Assembly: GCA_965248675.1 (NCBI GenBank)
Contig: CBDFJZ010000008.1
Span: 1,178,001 to 1,242,000 of the forward strand
DNA: 64,000 nucleotides
Source of the DNA: UBA6627 sp965248675
GTDB lineage: Bacteria > Chloroflexota > Dehalococcoidia > UBA2979
Reading direction: 5' to 3'
The notes beneath the pieces were generated by a model that did no database searches, was not told the origin of the DNA, and was given only the letters and a program-made list of their open reading frames with translations. Positions within the stretch are counted from its first letter, which is position 1. Every line of letters begins with the position of its first letter. Positions 44,254-54,728 of this stretch are shown here, one piece after another. Made by a program: the position numbers and the translations under genes.

Positions 44254-44408
44254 GCACGCGCTGCGAGGTGGACGGCTGCCGGAGTGCTACGCGCGTGGCG
44301 GTGGAGGTCGGTTCGTTCGTCGGGGGCATGGCGAACTGAGAGGATCGCCCCACGGGTGAGGCCCCGACATCCCGCCCGGGACGGTCTCGAGGCGACCGCC
44401 CACCGCGA
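44254..44408 (+). repeat. interspersed repeat, copy 4 (5' half)
   Basis: Begins GCACGCGCTGCGAGGTGGAC, keeps GGTCGGTTCGTTCGTCGGGG and stem-loop 1 (44319-44368) in the enlarged form with GATCGCCC. Stem-loop 2 is degraded and the 3' half is missing. Preceded by a single GTCGCTGGCCGAGACGGGCC unit. The stretch 43947-44253 otherwise contains only a GC-rich hairpin (CTCGGGGG...CTCCCGAG, about 43953-43972) after the 281-aa gene. Confidence 0.65.
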
Positions 44409-44451
44409 GGGTCCGAACGGCGCTGGCGCGACGGGCCGTACTGGAGTGACC

Positions 44452-44697
44452 GCACGATCTCCGAGGTGGACGGCTGGCTGGGTGCTACGCGCTGGCGGCT
44501 TGAGGTCGGTTCGTTCGTCGGGGGCGCCCGCCCCCGACACCCCCGCCCGGGGACGGTGTCCCCGGGACCCCTCAAAGCCGGGGATCCGCGCGCCCGTCGT
44601 GAGCTTCGGTGGCCGGCCGGGGTGGGGTGGTTCGTCTCGGTGGGGGTTGGAGGCTGTGTGGGGCGTGGTGAAGGACCGGCTTCTGGTACCGCTAGGC
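44452..44697 (+). repeat. interspersed repeat, copy 5
   Basis: Full-length but diverged copy 43 bases after copy 4. Stem-loop 1 (44517-44538): GTCGGGGGC / GCCCCCGAC, loop GCCC. Stem-loop 2 (44546-44566): CCCGGGGAC / GTCCCCGGG, several positions changed on both arms relative to copy 1 with pairing kept. Ends GGTACCGCTAGGC. A GGCGCTGGCGCGACGGGCC unit precedes it. Confidence 0.75.
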
Positions 44698-44846
44698 AGA
44701 CGCTGTTGGGATGGGAACTCGGAACGAGCTGGCGCGACCGGGGGCTCGGGGTCGCTGTCGCGATGGGCGCAGCGGAGGTGACCGTGCGACCTGCCGTACG
44801 CCTCGCCTAACAGTTCGAACCGGAGGAAGTCGCACCGAAGCGGAAC

Positions 44847-44878
44847 CCACGAGACCGGCGCTCCCGCCGGTCTCGTGG
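44847..44878 (-). terminator. 14-bp perfect stem-loop downstream of dxs
   Basis: CCACGAGACCGGCG / CGCCGGTCTCGTGG with a four-base loop, 29 bases beyond the dxs stop. There is no T run, so if it ends transcription it is not a classical intrinsic terminator; it may protect the 3' end. Confidence 0.5.
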
Positions 44879-44906
44879 AACGAAGGGTCGACTGCGGGGC
44901 GGCCGG

Positions 44907-46826
44907 TTAGCGGCTGGCGAGCCGCGGGGCGATTGGGTCGAGGCCGGCGCGGCGGTCGAGGAGTTCGCGTACGGTGCGGACGATGCTCGCGGAATCCAGG
45001 CCCGCGTCGAGGCGTTGTTGGGCCTGCGACGCATGCTCGACGATGGCGTCGGGCATGGTGATCGCGCCGCGGTAGCAACTCGCCAGGTCGTGCTCGGCGA
45101 GGAGGGCGAGGACGGCCTCGCCGAAGCCGCCGGCGCGGACGTTCTCCTCGACGGTGACGATCGCCTGCGTGTGGCGCGCGACGTCGAGGATCAGCTCCTC
45201 GTCGAGCGGCTTCGCGAAGCGGGCGTTGATGACGGCGGCGCCGGTGCCGTCAACCGCGAGGAGATCCGCGGCCTCGAGGCACTCGGGAAGCACGGCACCG
45301 AGGCCGATCAGGGCGAGGTCGGTGCCCTCGCGGAGGGTGGTGCCTGTGCCGATCCGAACGGGGCCGGCGTTACGCGCGGAGATCTCGACCGCGGCAGCGC
45401 CTCGGGGGTAGCGGATCGCGAAGGGGCCGTCGTGATCGAGGGCGGTGCGGAGCAGATCGCCGAGCTCGGCGTCGTCGACCGGCGCGGCGACGACCATATC
45501 TGGGACGCAGCGGAGGAAGCTGATGTCGGCGAATCCCTGGTGAGTGCGGCCGTCCTCGCCGACGTGGCCGGCGCGATCGATCGCGAAGATGACAGGCAGG
45601 CCCTGGACCGCGACGTCGTGGACAACCGAGTCGTAGCCGCGCTGGAGGAACGTCGAGTAGATCGCGACGATCGGTTTCATGCCGGCGGCAGCGAGGCCGG
45701 CGCCGGCGGTGACCGCGTGTTGCTCAGCGATGCCGACGTCGAGGACGCGATCCGGGAACTCGCGCTGCAGCGAGGTGAGCCCGGAGCCCTCGATCATCGC
45801 CGGGGTGACGACGACGATGCGGTCGTCGTCGCGCATCAGCTCCGCTGCCGCGTCACCGAAGACCTGGCTGTAGGTGCGGGCCGGTTTGGCAGCAGGGTCG
45901 CCGCTGGGCTTCAGCCAGTAGGTACCGCTGTGGCTCTTCACCGGGTCGGCGGCGGCCTCGGGGACTCCGTGACCCTTCTCCGTGTTGGCGTGAATCAGGG
46001 CCGGCTTTCCGGTGAAGTGGCGCACGGAGCGGAGCGTCGATTCGAGCTGGCCCATGTCATGGCCGTCGATCGGACCGTAGTAGTCGAAGCCGAGGTGGTC
46101 CCAGAAGCCGGACTGGACGATGAACTCACGGGGGACGCGCTTGAGGCGACGCCACTCGTCCCACCACCAGTTCCCGGTCGGCATCTGGGTGACGACCTTC
46201 TTGAGCTCGTTCTTGAAGTCGCGGTAGGCAGTGTTGACGCGGAAGCGGTTGATGCTGCGGTTGATGGCGCCGACGTTCGGCGAGATCGACATCTCGTTGT
46301 CGTTGAAGACAACGACGACGTCGCTGCCGAGGGATCCGAGGTGGTTGAGGGCCTCGAAACTGAGTCCGGCGGTGAGCGCGCCGTCGCCGACGACGGCGAC
46401 GATGCGATGCTCCTCGCCACGGAGGTCGCGGGCGAGTGCGTAGCCAGTGGCGGCCGCGAGGGCGGTGCCGGCGTGGCCGGCGCCAAAGGCGTCGTGCTCG
46501 CTCTCGCGACGGTCGGGGAAGCCGGAGAGCCCGCCCTGCTGACGGAGCGTCGAGATCCGGTCGCGGCGGCCGGTCAGCAGCTTGTGGACGTAGGCCTGAT
46601 GCCCGACGTCCCAGATGATCTTGTCGTAGGGGGTGTTGAAGACGCGGTGGAGCGCGAGCGAGATTTCGACGGCACCCAGGTTCGAGGCGAGGTGACCGGC
46701 GTCGCTGTTGGCGTGGATCGTCTCGACGAGCAGGTCGCGGATCTCAGCCGCAAGCGCCGTCATCTCCTCGGATGACAGCGATCCGAGATCGCCACCGGCG
46801 TCGATCGCGTCGAGCAACTTCGCCAT
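44907..46826 (-). CDS. dxs: 1-deoxy-D-xylulose-5-phosphate synthase, 639 aa
   Basis: First enzyme of the MEP isoprenoid pathway: pyruvate plus glyceraldehyde-3-phosphate to DXP with thiamine diphosphate. IIWDVGHQAYVHKLLTGR, the ThDP/Mg site VVGDGALTAGLSFEALNHLG and NDNEMSISPNVG, and GPIDGHDMGQLESTL are diagnostic. The transketolase middle (DVGIAEQHAVTAGAGLAAAG) and C-terminal domains are complete. Standard length. About 165 bases separate its start from the 3' end of hsp20. Confidence 0.95.
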   Translation of the reverse strand: MAKLLDAIDAGGDLGSLSSEEMTALAAEIRDLLVETIHANSDAGHLASNLGAVEISLALHRVFNTPYDKIIWDVGHQAYVHKLLTGRRDRISTLRQQGGLSGFPDRRESEHDAFGAGHAGTALAAATGYALARDLRGEEHRIVAVVGDGALTAGLSFEALNHLGSLGSDVVVVFNDNEMSISPNVGAINRSINRFRVNTAYRDFKNELKKVVTQMPTGNWWWDEWRRLKRVPREFIVQSGFWDHLGFDYYGPIDGHDMGQLESTLRSVRHFTGKPALIHANTEKGHGVPEAAADPVKSHSGTYWLKPSGDPAAKPARTYSQVFGDAAAELMRDDDRIVVVTPAMIEGSGLTSLQREFPDRVLDVGIAEQHAVTAGAGLAAAGMKPIVAIYSTFLQRGYDSVVHDVAVQGLPVIFAIDRAGHVGEDGRTHQGFADISFLRCVPDMVVAAPVDDAELGDLLRTALDHDGPFAIRYPRGAAAVEISARNAGPVRIGTGTTLREGTDLALIGLGAVLPECLEAADLLAVDGTGAAVINARFAKPLDEELILDVARHTQAIVTVEENVRAGGFGEAVLALLAEHDLASCYRGAITMPDAIVEHASQAQQRLDAGLDSASIVRTVRELLDRRAGLDPIAPRLASR

Positions 46827-46937
46827 GACAGGCTCCCACGGTCCGTGCGGGGGCGGCGGGCCAACCTCCGGCCCCGCCTCGTGCGGTCTCGAAAGAGGAT
46901 ATCGCTGCCTAGCGGCAGGAGCCCGCGCCGGCGATCG

Positions 46938-46971
46938 GAAAAGCCCCGGGGGAGCACCCCGGGGCTTCTCT
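46938..46971 (-). terminator. intrinsic terminator of hsp20
   Basis: Minus strand: AAGCCCCGGGG, five-base loop, CCCCGGGGCTT followed by TT; 11-bp perfect stem, 20 bases after the hsp20 stop. Confidence 0.8.
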
Positions 46972-46991
46972 GGGAGGCGATCGCCTGGAGG

Positions 46992-47425
46992 CTACCCGGT
47001 CGCGTTGATCTCGATCTGCTTCGGCTTCGCCGTCTCAGGGAGCGGGATGTGCAGCGTCAGCACGCCGCCCTTCAGCTCCGCGTTGACGTCCGCGTCAGCG
47101 ACGATGCCCGGGAGGGCGATGCGTCGACTGACGGAGCCGTAGCTGCGCTCGCGGCGGTAGAACCGCTCGCCCTGCTCCTCGTGCTCCTCGCCGTGCTGGC
47201 CCTTGATCGACAGCACGCCCTCATTGACGTTGACGTCGATCTCGTCCTTCTCGAAGCCAGGCAGGGACGCACGGACCACCAGGTCGCTCTCGGTCTCGGA
47301 AATGTCCACCGGCAACGTCCCCTCGTCGAACAGCCGGCCGGGAGCCCGGAAGAAGCTGTCGTCGAAGAGGCGGTCCATCGTCTGGCGAAGGCTGTGAACG
47401 GGTCGTGTCGAACGATGTTTGCCAT
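46992..47425 (-). CDS. hsp20: Hsp20/alpha-crystallin small heat-shock protein, 5' end frameshifted
   Basis: Alpha-crystallin domain (TLPVDISETESDLVVRASLP, GFEKDEIDVNVNEGVLSI, LPGIVADADVNAELKGGVLT) with the C-terminal IxI-like IPLPETAKPKQIEIN. The uninterrupted frame runs from ATG 47378 (MDRLFDDSFFRAPGRLF). The usual N-terminus MANIVRHDPFT is readable from ATG 47425 in a different frame, preceded by GGAAG; one base near 47392-47400 breaks the join. Either the shorter form is made, or an indel (real or artefact) is present. It is divergent from dnaJ, with a HAIR-like element between, so it should belong to the HspR heat-shock regulon. Confidence 0.82.
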
Positions 47426-47529
47426 CGATCTTCCTCTCTCAGCGGCTACGCGCTGAACCTGTTGATGCCCCAGGGGGATCATCTCTATGTGTCGACGACT
47501 ACAATCATCTCCGAACAAAGTCAAGATAT

Positions 47530-47583
47530 CTTAGTGTCTTCCACTCAGCTATGGTATACAACTCGATAGCCACTCGCTATACT
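47530..47583 (+). promoter_or_regulatory. dnaJ promoter region with HAIR-like HspR operator
   Basis: CTTAGT-N7-ACTCAG (47530-47548) resembles the HspR box CTTGAGT-N7-ACTCAAG, with one base missing in the left arm. A -10 TATACT (47578-47583) with TATACA at 17 bp upstream as weak -35 ends six bases before the dnaJ ATG, so dnaJ is probably leaderless. ATAGC/GCTAT (47566-47580) is another small inverted repeat over the -10. On the other strand TTGACT (47525-47520) could serve as -35 for hsp20. Confidence 0.5.
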
Positions 47584-47589
47584 GCATGC

Positions 47590-48618
47590 ATGGCAACGGA
47601 CCTCTATAGCGTGCTTGGCGTGAAGCGCGGCGCCTCCGACAAGGACATCAAGGCGGCGTTCCGCAAGCTCGCGCGTGAGCATCACCCGGATGTGAATCCC
47701 GGCGACGTTGCTTCCGAGGAGCGCTTCAAGGAGATCTCCCAGGCGCACGAGGTACTCGGCGACGCCAAGAACCGCGCCGCTTACGACAAGTACGGCGACC
47801 AGTGGCAGCACGCCGACCAGATCGAGGAGATGCAACGCCGGCAGGGCGACGCTCCCGGCGGCTTCCCCGGTGGGGGTGGGTTCCCGGGCGGCGCCAGCGG
47901 CCAGACCTCCACGTTCGAGGGCGACCTCGGAGACCTGTTTGGTGGCGGCGCCCCGGCGCCCGGCGGTACTTCGGGGAATGCCCCCTTCGGGGGCGGGGGC
48001 GGTGGAGGGCTCTTCGACAGCTTGTTCCGGCGCGCGGCAGGCCGGCAGAAGGGGCAGGACCTCGAACACACGGTCAGCGTGACGCTGAACGAGGCCTACA
48101 GCGGGGCGAAGCGCACCGTCCAACTCAGTGCCGGCGGCGGCGTCGCGAGCCGGATCGAGGTCGACATCCCCGCCGGGGTCGCCGACGGCCAGCGGATTCG
48201 GATCGGCGGCAAGGGCGCACCGGGCGTCCAGGGAGGGGCCTCGGGCGACCTGTTTCTGCGGGTGCGGGTGCAGCCGCACGCGAAGTTCCAGCGGAACGGC
48301 GACGACTTGCGCGTCGTGGTCGATGTGCCGGCGCCAGACGCCGCGCTCGGCGGAGAAGTGCATGTGTCCTCGTTGAAGGGCAAGTCGCTGGCGCTGCGCA
48401 TCCCGAAGGAGACGCAGGCCGGCAAGGTGTTCCGGCTTTCCGGCCAGGGGATGCCGAAGCAGAAGGGGAAGGGCTTCGGCGATCTGCTGGCCGAGGCGCG
48501 AATCGTGATCCCGGAGCCGCTGAGCCGAGAGCAGCGCGACATCTTCGAGATGCTGCGCGCGACGCAGCGTCGCTCGCGCCCGGCGCCCGAGGAGTCAACC
48601 GAGGAGTCAGGGGACTAG
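47590..48618 (+). CDS. dnaJ: DnaJ-class co-chaperone without zinc finger (CbpA/type II), 342 aa
   Basis: Stimulates DnaK ATPase. J-domain (residues 3-68) with the HPD tripeptide in LAREHHPDVNPGD; Gly/Phe-rich region (about 85-150, GGFPGGGGFPGG and GGGGGGGLFDSLF); then two C-terminal substrate domains (VSVTLNEAYSGAKRTVQLSA and LRVRVQPHAKFQRNGDDL). The CxxCxGxG zinc module is absent, so this is a CbpA-like type II DnaJ. First gene of dnaJ-hspR-clpC; hspR follows without a gap. Confidence 0.92.
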   Translation: MATDLYSVLGVKRGASDKDIKAAFRKLAREHHPDVNPGDVASEERFKEISQAHEVLGDAKNRAAYDKYGDQWQHADQIEEMQRRQGDAPGGFPGGGGFPGGASGQTSTFEGDLGDLFGGGAPAPGGTSGNAPFGGGGGGGLFDSLFRRAAGRQKGQDLEHTVSVTLNEAYSGAKRTVQLSAGGGVASRIEVDIPAGVADGQRIRIGGKGAPGVQGGASGDLFLRVRVQPHAKFQRNGDDLRVVVDVPAPDAALGGEVHVSSLKGKSLALRIPKETQAGKVFRLSGQGMPKQKGKGFGDLLAEARIVIPEPLSREQRDIFEMLRATQRRSRPAPEESTEESGD

Positions 48619-48972
48619 ATGCGCGGCGATGAAGAACTGATCCCTCCACACGAGCCGGTGTTCCAGATCTCGATCGTCTCGAGGATGATCGGGCTGCACC
48701 AGCAGACGATCCGCTCTTACGAACGCGTCGGCCTCGTGAAACCCCACCGCACGCAGGGCAATACGCGCCTCTACTCGCACGCGGACGTCGAACGGCTGCG
48801 GACGGTGACCCGCCTGGTGAACGATCTGGGTGTGAACCTGGCCGGGGCCGACGTGATCCTGAGGATGACCAAACAGATCGAGGAACTCCAGCAGCGGCTG
48901 GAGCAGGTGACCGGCGAACTCCGCTCGACCGAGCGACGCCTCGCCGCGATCGAAGCAGACCCACCGAGGTAG
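48619..48972 (+). CDS. hspR: HspR-type MerR-family heat-shock repressor, 117 aa
   Basis: MerR HTH: PVFQISIVSRMIGLHQQTIR, SYERVGLVKPHRTQGNTRLY, SHADVERLRTVTRL, then GVNLAGADVILRMTKQIEEL, a coiled-coil dimer helix. GVNLAG and the QQTIRSYE motif are typical of HspR, which represses dnaK/clpB-type operons at low temperature by binding HAIR boxes. ATG directly abuts the dnaJ stop codon. A HAIR-like site lies upstream of dnaJ, so autoregulation of this operon is likely. Confidence 0.92.
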   Translation: MRGDEELIPPHEPVFQISIVSRMIGLHQQTIRSYERVGLVKPHRTQGNTRLYSHADVERLRTVTRLVNDLGVNLAGADVILRMTKQIEELQQRLEQVTGELRSTERRLAAIEADPPR

Positions 48973-49041
48973 GCGGCGACGGCGACGGGCGCCGGCCCGA
49001 GCGACCGCGACCACCGATGAGATGAACGGGAGCGACCCGAG

Positions 49042-51504
<2,463 letters not shown>

Positions 51505-51532
51505 TCGTCTCGGAGACGGCGGTTGTACACGC

Positions 51533-51553
51533 GGGGGCCTGTCGGCCCCCTCG
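51533..51553 (+). terminator. terminator-like hairpin after clpC
   Basis: GGGGGCC / GGCCCCC with a four-base loop, followed by TCGTTA; weak T content. It sits 29 bases after the clpC stop. Confidence 0.55.
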
Positions 51554-51733
51554 TTACGTCAATCTGCCACGACCGTCAGGACACCGCGAAGTAGTGCGTT
51601 CGTCTCTGGATCGCAGCGATCTACGGGTCCACATGGCCTCTGTCGATGATCTTGGTGCGCCTCGGCCTCGCATGATGCTTCGGGCGCCAGCGGTGGGTGT
51701 CGTGGTCACGACGAATACGTGGGGGATCAGGCG

Positions 51734-51915
51734 ATGATTGACAAGCTGAACGGGTACGTGCTGCGCAAGCAGGCCGAACTCAGCGTGGCCAGGACGAGGG
51801 CCAGACGATGGTCGAGTACGGGCTCGTGCTGGTAGCGGTCGCGCTGGTCGCTCTGGTGGCCTACGAGGCGCTGGGCGCGCGAGTTACGACGTTCATCAAC
51901 GGGATCACGTTCTAG
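51734..51915 (+). pseudogene. Flp/Fap-type pilin, frameshifted
   Basis: Starts MIDKLNGYVLRKQAELS (ATG 51734) and, after a shift near 51785-51795, continues in another frame DEGQTMVEYGLVLVAVALVA and YEALGARVTTFINGITF. GQTMVEYGLVLV is a class III prepilin site (cleavage after Gly, then Glu at +5) with the long hydrophobic N-terminal helix of Flp pilins. One indel separates leader and mature part. No pilus assembly genes are near, so it is a lone pilin; intact function requires the indel to be an error. Confidence 0.7.
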
Positions 51916-53183
51916 CGATCACCGAGCGCGCCTTCGCGGCGCCCACTGACCGGACTCGGTTCCACGGGTGGCGGCACGCGATCGGCGCGCCGCCAGAGCA
52001 GGTAGAGCGGACCGCAGGTCACGACGATCAACAGCGCCGTGAGACCGAAGGCGAGGCGGAGCGAGACATCGCCCGCCAGTCCGGCGAGTGGCGCGATCAG
52101 CGCGAACATGAGCGCGTTACCGAACGGCCCGACCGAGAGCACCGTCGCACGCACGTCCGAGGTCGCGCGGGTATTGATATAGGCGCTGACGGCGGGGAAG
52201 AACACACCGCGCGCCACCTGCGGCAGGGCAAACGCAGCCAGCGCGGCAATGTGATCGAAGATGGCGAGCAGCCCGAGGCCGGCGGCCACGCCACCGATCG
52301 CGATCAGACCGATGCCCTGCATGCCGTATCGTCTAGAGACGCGGCCGCTGCGCAGGGAGCCGCCGGCGCCGGCGCGCTCGATCGGGACGAGGAGCGCACC
52401 GACGAGGAAGAGCGACACGCCGAACTCCCGTAGGAACGGCTGGAACAGCAGGAACTGGACCGGTACGGAGATTATCAGCGCAATCTCGAGCAGCACGATG
52501 TAGCGGAGCGCGGGACGGCGCTTGAACAGCTGCCAGGCGGTGCCGATGGTCCCGAGGTAGGAGCTGACGCCGGCGGTGCTCGTGCGAGGCGGCTCTCGCA
52601 TCAGCGCGAGCGCCGGCAGGCTGATCAGGTAGGTCGCGAAACCGGCAAAGACCGCGATCTGGAGATCGGTCGCCCCGGCGATCGCACCACCTGCGATCGC
52701 GCCGCCCGAGGTCGCGAAGCGCATCGCGGCGTGGATCACGCCGAAACGATCCGCGTACTGCTCGGTGCGGCCGTCCGCGGCCAGCGCGTCGTAGAGGAAG
52801 GCGCCGTCGTTGCCGGAGCGGAAGGCAATGCCGCTACCCCATAGCACGTACGACACGATCAGCAGCGAGAAATCGCCGGCGAGCGCGAAGATGAAAACGC
52901 CGACCGCCTCGATCGTGATGCCGACGGCGAAGCCGAGACGACGGCCGAAACGGTCGGCGAACGCGCCCGAGGGAAGCTCGAGGGCGAGCGTGAACCCCCA
53001 GAAGATGCCCTCCATGATCCCGACCTGTGCCAGCGAGATGTCGCGGAACTCGGTCAGGTAGAGCACCCAGACGGCGATGTGCGGGTGGAGGTTGAGGATC
53101 GTGACGAGCGCGGTGAGCACCCGCACCTGGCGGCGCGCGTCATAACGAGGCGAGGCGACGGTCTCGGCCACGAACGCCCTCAT
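51912..53183 (-). CDS. MFS transporter, 423 aa
   Basis: Twelve predicted membrane helices. The MFS motif A is seen between helices 2 and 3 (GAFADRFGRRLGFAVGI), and RISRRYGM-like GRVSRRYGMQGIG in the second half. The N-terminus before helix 1 (MRAFVAETVASPRYDARRQV) is cytoplasmic. Resembles drug/metabolite efflux MFS proteins of the DHA1 kind; substrate unknown. It converges on the pilin remnant, sharing three bases (TAG/CTA). Confidence 0.85.
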   Translation of the reverse strand: MRAFVAETVASPRYDARRQVRVLTALVTILNLHPHIAVWVLYLTEFRDISLAQVGIMEGIFWGFTLALELPSGAFADRFGRRLGFAVGITIEAVGVFIFALAGDFSLLIVSYVLWGSGIAFRSGNDGAFLYDALAADGRTEQYADRFGVIHAAMRFATSGGAIAGGAIAGATDLQIAVFAGFATYLISLPALALMREPPRTSTAGVSSYLGTIGTAWQLFKRRPALRYIVLLEIALIISVPVQFLLFQPFLREFGVSLFLVGALLVPIERAGAGGSLRSGRVSRRYGMQGIGLIAIGGVAAGLGLLAIFDHIAALAAFALPQVARGVFFPAVSAYINTRATSDVRATVLSVGPFGNALMFALIAPLAGLAGDVSLRLAFGLTALLIVVTCGPLYLLWRRADRVPPPVEPSPVSGRREGALGDR

Positions 53184-53344
53184 TCCCTCCGTGGGGCCGG
53201 CGAACCGCCGCGGACCCGCGTCGTCGTCACCTCGCGAGGCGTCGATCCGAGTCGCGGCGCCGGCGGAGTCTACCTACGGATCGCGACGACGCGGCGGCCC
53301 CGCGCTACGCCTCGACCCGGCTGGTTCGAGGTCCAACGCGCACG

Positions 53345-53350
53345 TATGAT
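53345..53350 (+). promoter_or_regulatory. -10 element before the 136-aa acidic protein
   Basis: TATGAT, with TGGTTC 17 bp upstream as a poor -35. The start codon GTG 53421 has AGGAGG close upstream, so this gene has an ordinary leader of about 65 nt. Confidence 0.4.
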
Positions 53351-53420
53351 CGCGCCGAGATCTCGGGTCCAGACGTCGCAACGCGACTTGTGATCACCGC
53401 CGGTCGGCAGGAGGACACCC

Positions 53421-53831
53421 GTGGTTGACGCAACCGCCGAGGCAGCCCGCACCGGTGATGATGCGCCTACCGGCGCGGGGTACGAGTTCGACGAAGAGTC
53501 GAAGACGATGAGGCTGGCGTTCGCCGACCTCCACATCGTCTCCACCGAGGGTGTCGATACCTTCGCGCTGAACCTCAACGAGTGGGACCAGCCACCGCCG
53601 TTCTACCTGAACATCGAGGGCCGCGAGTTCGCGATGCAGCCCTCGAACACCCACCTGGTCACCGGGTACGGCGCGGAGCTCCCCGCCTGGATCCAGGCCG
53701 AGGAGAGCGAGGGCCGGTTGACGGTTCTCGTCGAGCGCGACGGCCGATACCTCGTCTACAGCCACGACACCGCGGCAGTCGACGAAGAAGAAGAAGAGGA
53801 AGCCGCGGGCGAGGATGAATCGTCGGAGTAA
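53421..53831 (+). CDS. acidic protein of unknown function, 136 aa
   Basis: Starts GTG with AGGAGG upstream. The middle (GYEFDEESKTMRLAFADLHI and LNEWDQPPPFYLNIEGREFA) is mixed alpha/beta; the C-terminus is very acidic (DEEEEEEAAGEDESSE). No signal peptide, membrane helix or catalytic motif. I do not recognise it. It is convergent with rimI. Confidence 0.6.
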   Translation: MVDATAEAARTGDDAPTGAGYEFDEESKTMRLAFADLHIVSTEGVDTFALNLNEWDQPPPFYLNIEGREFAMQPSNTHLVTGYGAELPAWIQAEESEGRLTVLVERDGRYLVYSHDTAAVDEEEEEEAAGEDESSE

Positions 53832-53841
53832 CCGATCTCGC

Positions 53842-54355
53842 TCACTCGTAGCGGCGTGCCAGTTGCTCGATGAGCCGTCGATGCGCCTCGTCATCGAGCG
53901 AGGGCGTCTCCATCACCAGCGCGTCCTCGCCGTCGTCCTTGTAGTACTGGCGTAGACGGCCGAGCCGCCGGAACCCGAATCGCTCGTAGAGCCTCTGCGC
54001 GGCCGTGTTCGACGCGCGGACCTCGAGGACGAGACTGGGCATCTCCGCCTCGCGCGCCAGCTCGAGGCAGCTCAGCAGCAGCCGCGCCGCGACGCCCAGA
54101 CGCTGGAACGGGGGGGTCGACGGCGATCGTGACCAGGTGGACCTGATCGCGCATGAACCAGACCCCGGCGAAGCCAACGATGCTGCCGTTCGGTGCCTCC
54201 GCGACGAGGTAGCTCGAGAAGCCGTTGATCAGCTCGTCCTCGAGCGTGCGGCGCGACCACGCGTCCGTACCGTACGCGGCTTCCTCGATCTCGCGCACGG
54301 CATCCAGGTCGTCCTCGAGCATCGGGCGGATGGCGCCCGTCGCGGACGAGGTCAC
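53842..54355 (-). pseudogene. rimI: RimI-type ribosomal-protein-alanine N-acetyltransferase, frameshift in G7 run
   Basis: GNAT fold: IRPMLEDDLDAVREIEEAAY, WSRRTLEDELINGFSSYLVA, VGFAGVWFMRDQVHLVTIAV, then in another frame RLGVAARLLLSCLELAREAE (the acetyl-CoA-binding QRxGxA site as QRLGVA), LEVRASNTAAQRLYERFGFR and RLRQYYKDDGEDALVME. The join lies in a run of seven G (54110-54116); with six the frame would read AVDPPFQRLGVAAR perfectly. So this is a single-base homopolymer slip, real or artefactual. Starts at GTG 54355, overlapping the upstream small gene by four bases. Confidence 0.82.
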
Positions 54356-54603
54356 CGCGACGGCTGTGTCTGCTCGGCCTCGCGGTCGAAGTAGTCGCGG
54401 AAACGGCGCGCCATCCAGCCCGGGATCGAGCCGCGTGAGTCGTGCGCCATCCACTCGATGTCCTTCAGCTCGCCGCACCCGCAGAGCTCGACCGCGACGA
54501 TCTTCTCCGGGACGTAGTCAGGCCAGTCGAGCGCCCGCGCCGTCATGTGGAGGACGTCCGGGTCCTGGGTGAAGTGGTAGGTGTGCTGATGCGACTCGGC
54601 CAT
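54352..54603 (-). CDS. small protein of unknown function, 83 aa
   Basis: MAESHQHTYHFTQDPDVLHM, then KIVAVELCGCGELKDIEWMA and SIPGWMARRFRDYFDRE. ATG 54603 is preferred because GGGGA lies six bases upstream; ATG 54615 is possible. Its stop overlaps the rimI start, so the two are coupled. The CxC pair could bind metal or be structural. Not recognised. Divergent from ruvB. Confidence 0.6.
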   Translation of the reverse strand: MAESHQHTYHFTQDPDVLHMTARALDWPDYVPEKIVAVELCGCGELKDIEWMAHDSRGSIPGWMARRFRDYFDREAEQTQPSR

Positions 54604-54664
54604 CGTGATCCCCATCCGAGGAGCCGATCGCCGAAATCATACTCCAGCGCGGCAACTGACCGTC

Positions 54665-54694
54665 TTCGACTGCGAACGTTCGTTCTGCAATAAT
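54665..54694 (+). promoter_or_regulatory. ruvB promoter with LexA (SOS) box
   Basis: -35 TTCGAC (54665-54670), 18-bp spacer, -10 AATAAT (54689-54694). Between them lies CGAAC-GTTC-GTTCT (54673-54686), which matches the Gram-positive LexA/DinR box CGAAC-N4-GTTCG except for the last base. A repressor bound here would block RNA polymerase; ruvB is a classic SOS gene. Confidence 0.65.
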
Positions 54695-54728
54695 CGCGAT
54701 CGGCGGGCTCGGCGTCAGGAGGACGCAC

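Noticed and set aside
20866..44697. Protein-coding interpretation of the interspersed repeats (long minus-strand frames rich in Arg, Pro and Gln)
   Set aside because: The frames differ between copies, are low-complexity, and arise from the GC-rich repeat; the conserved feature is base pairing.
20866..44697. Integron attC sites or a diversity-generating retroelement
   Set aside because: No integrase or reverse transcriptase in the window, copies are too long and lack the attC core sites or adenine-specific variation.
53321..53335. tRNA T-arm-like GGTTCGAGGTCC
   Set aside because: No matching acceptor stem, anticodon arm or D arm around it.
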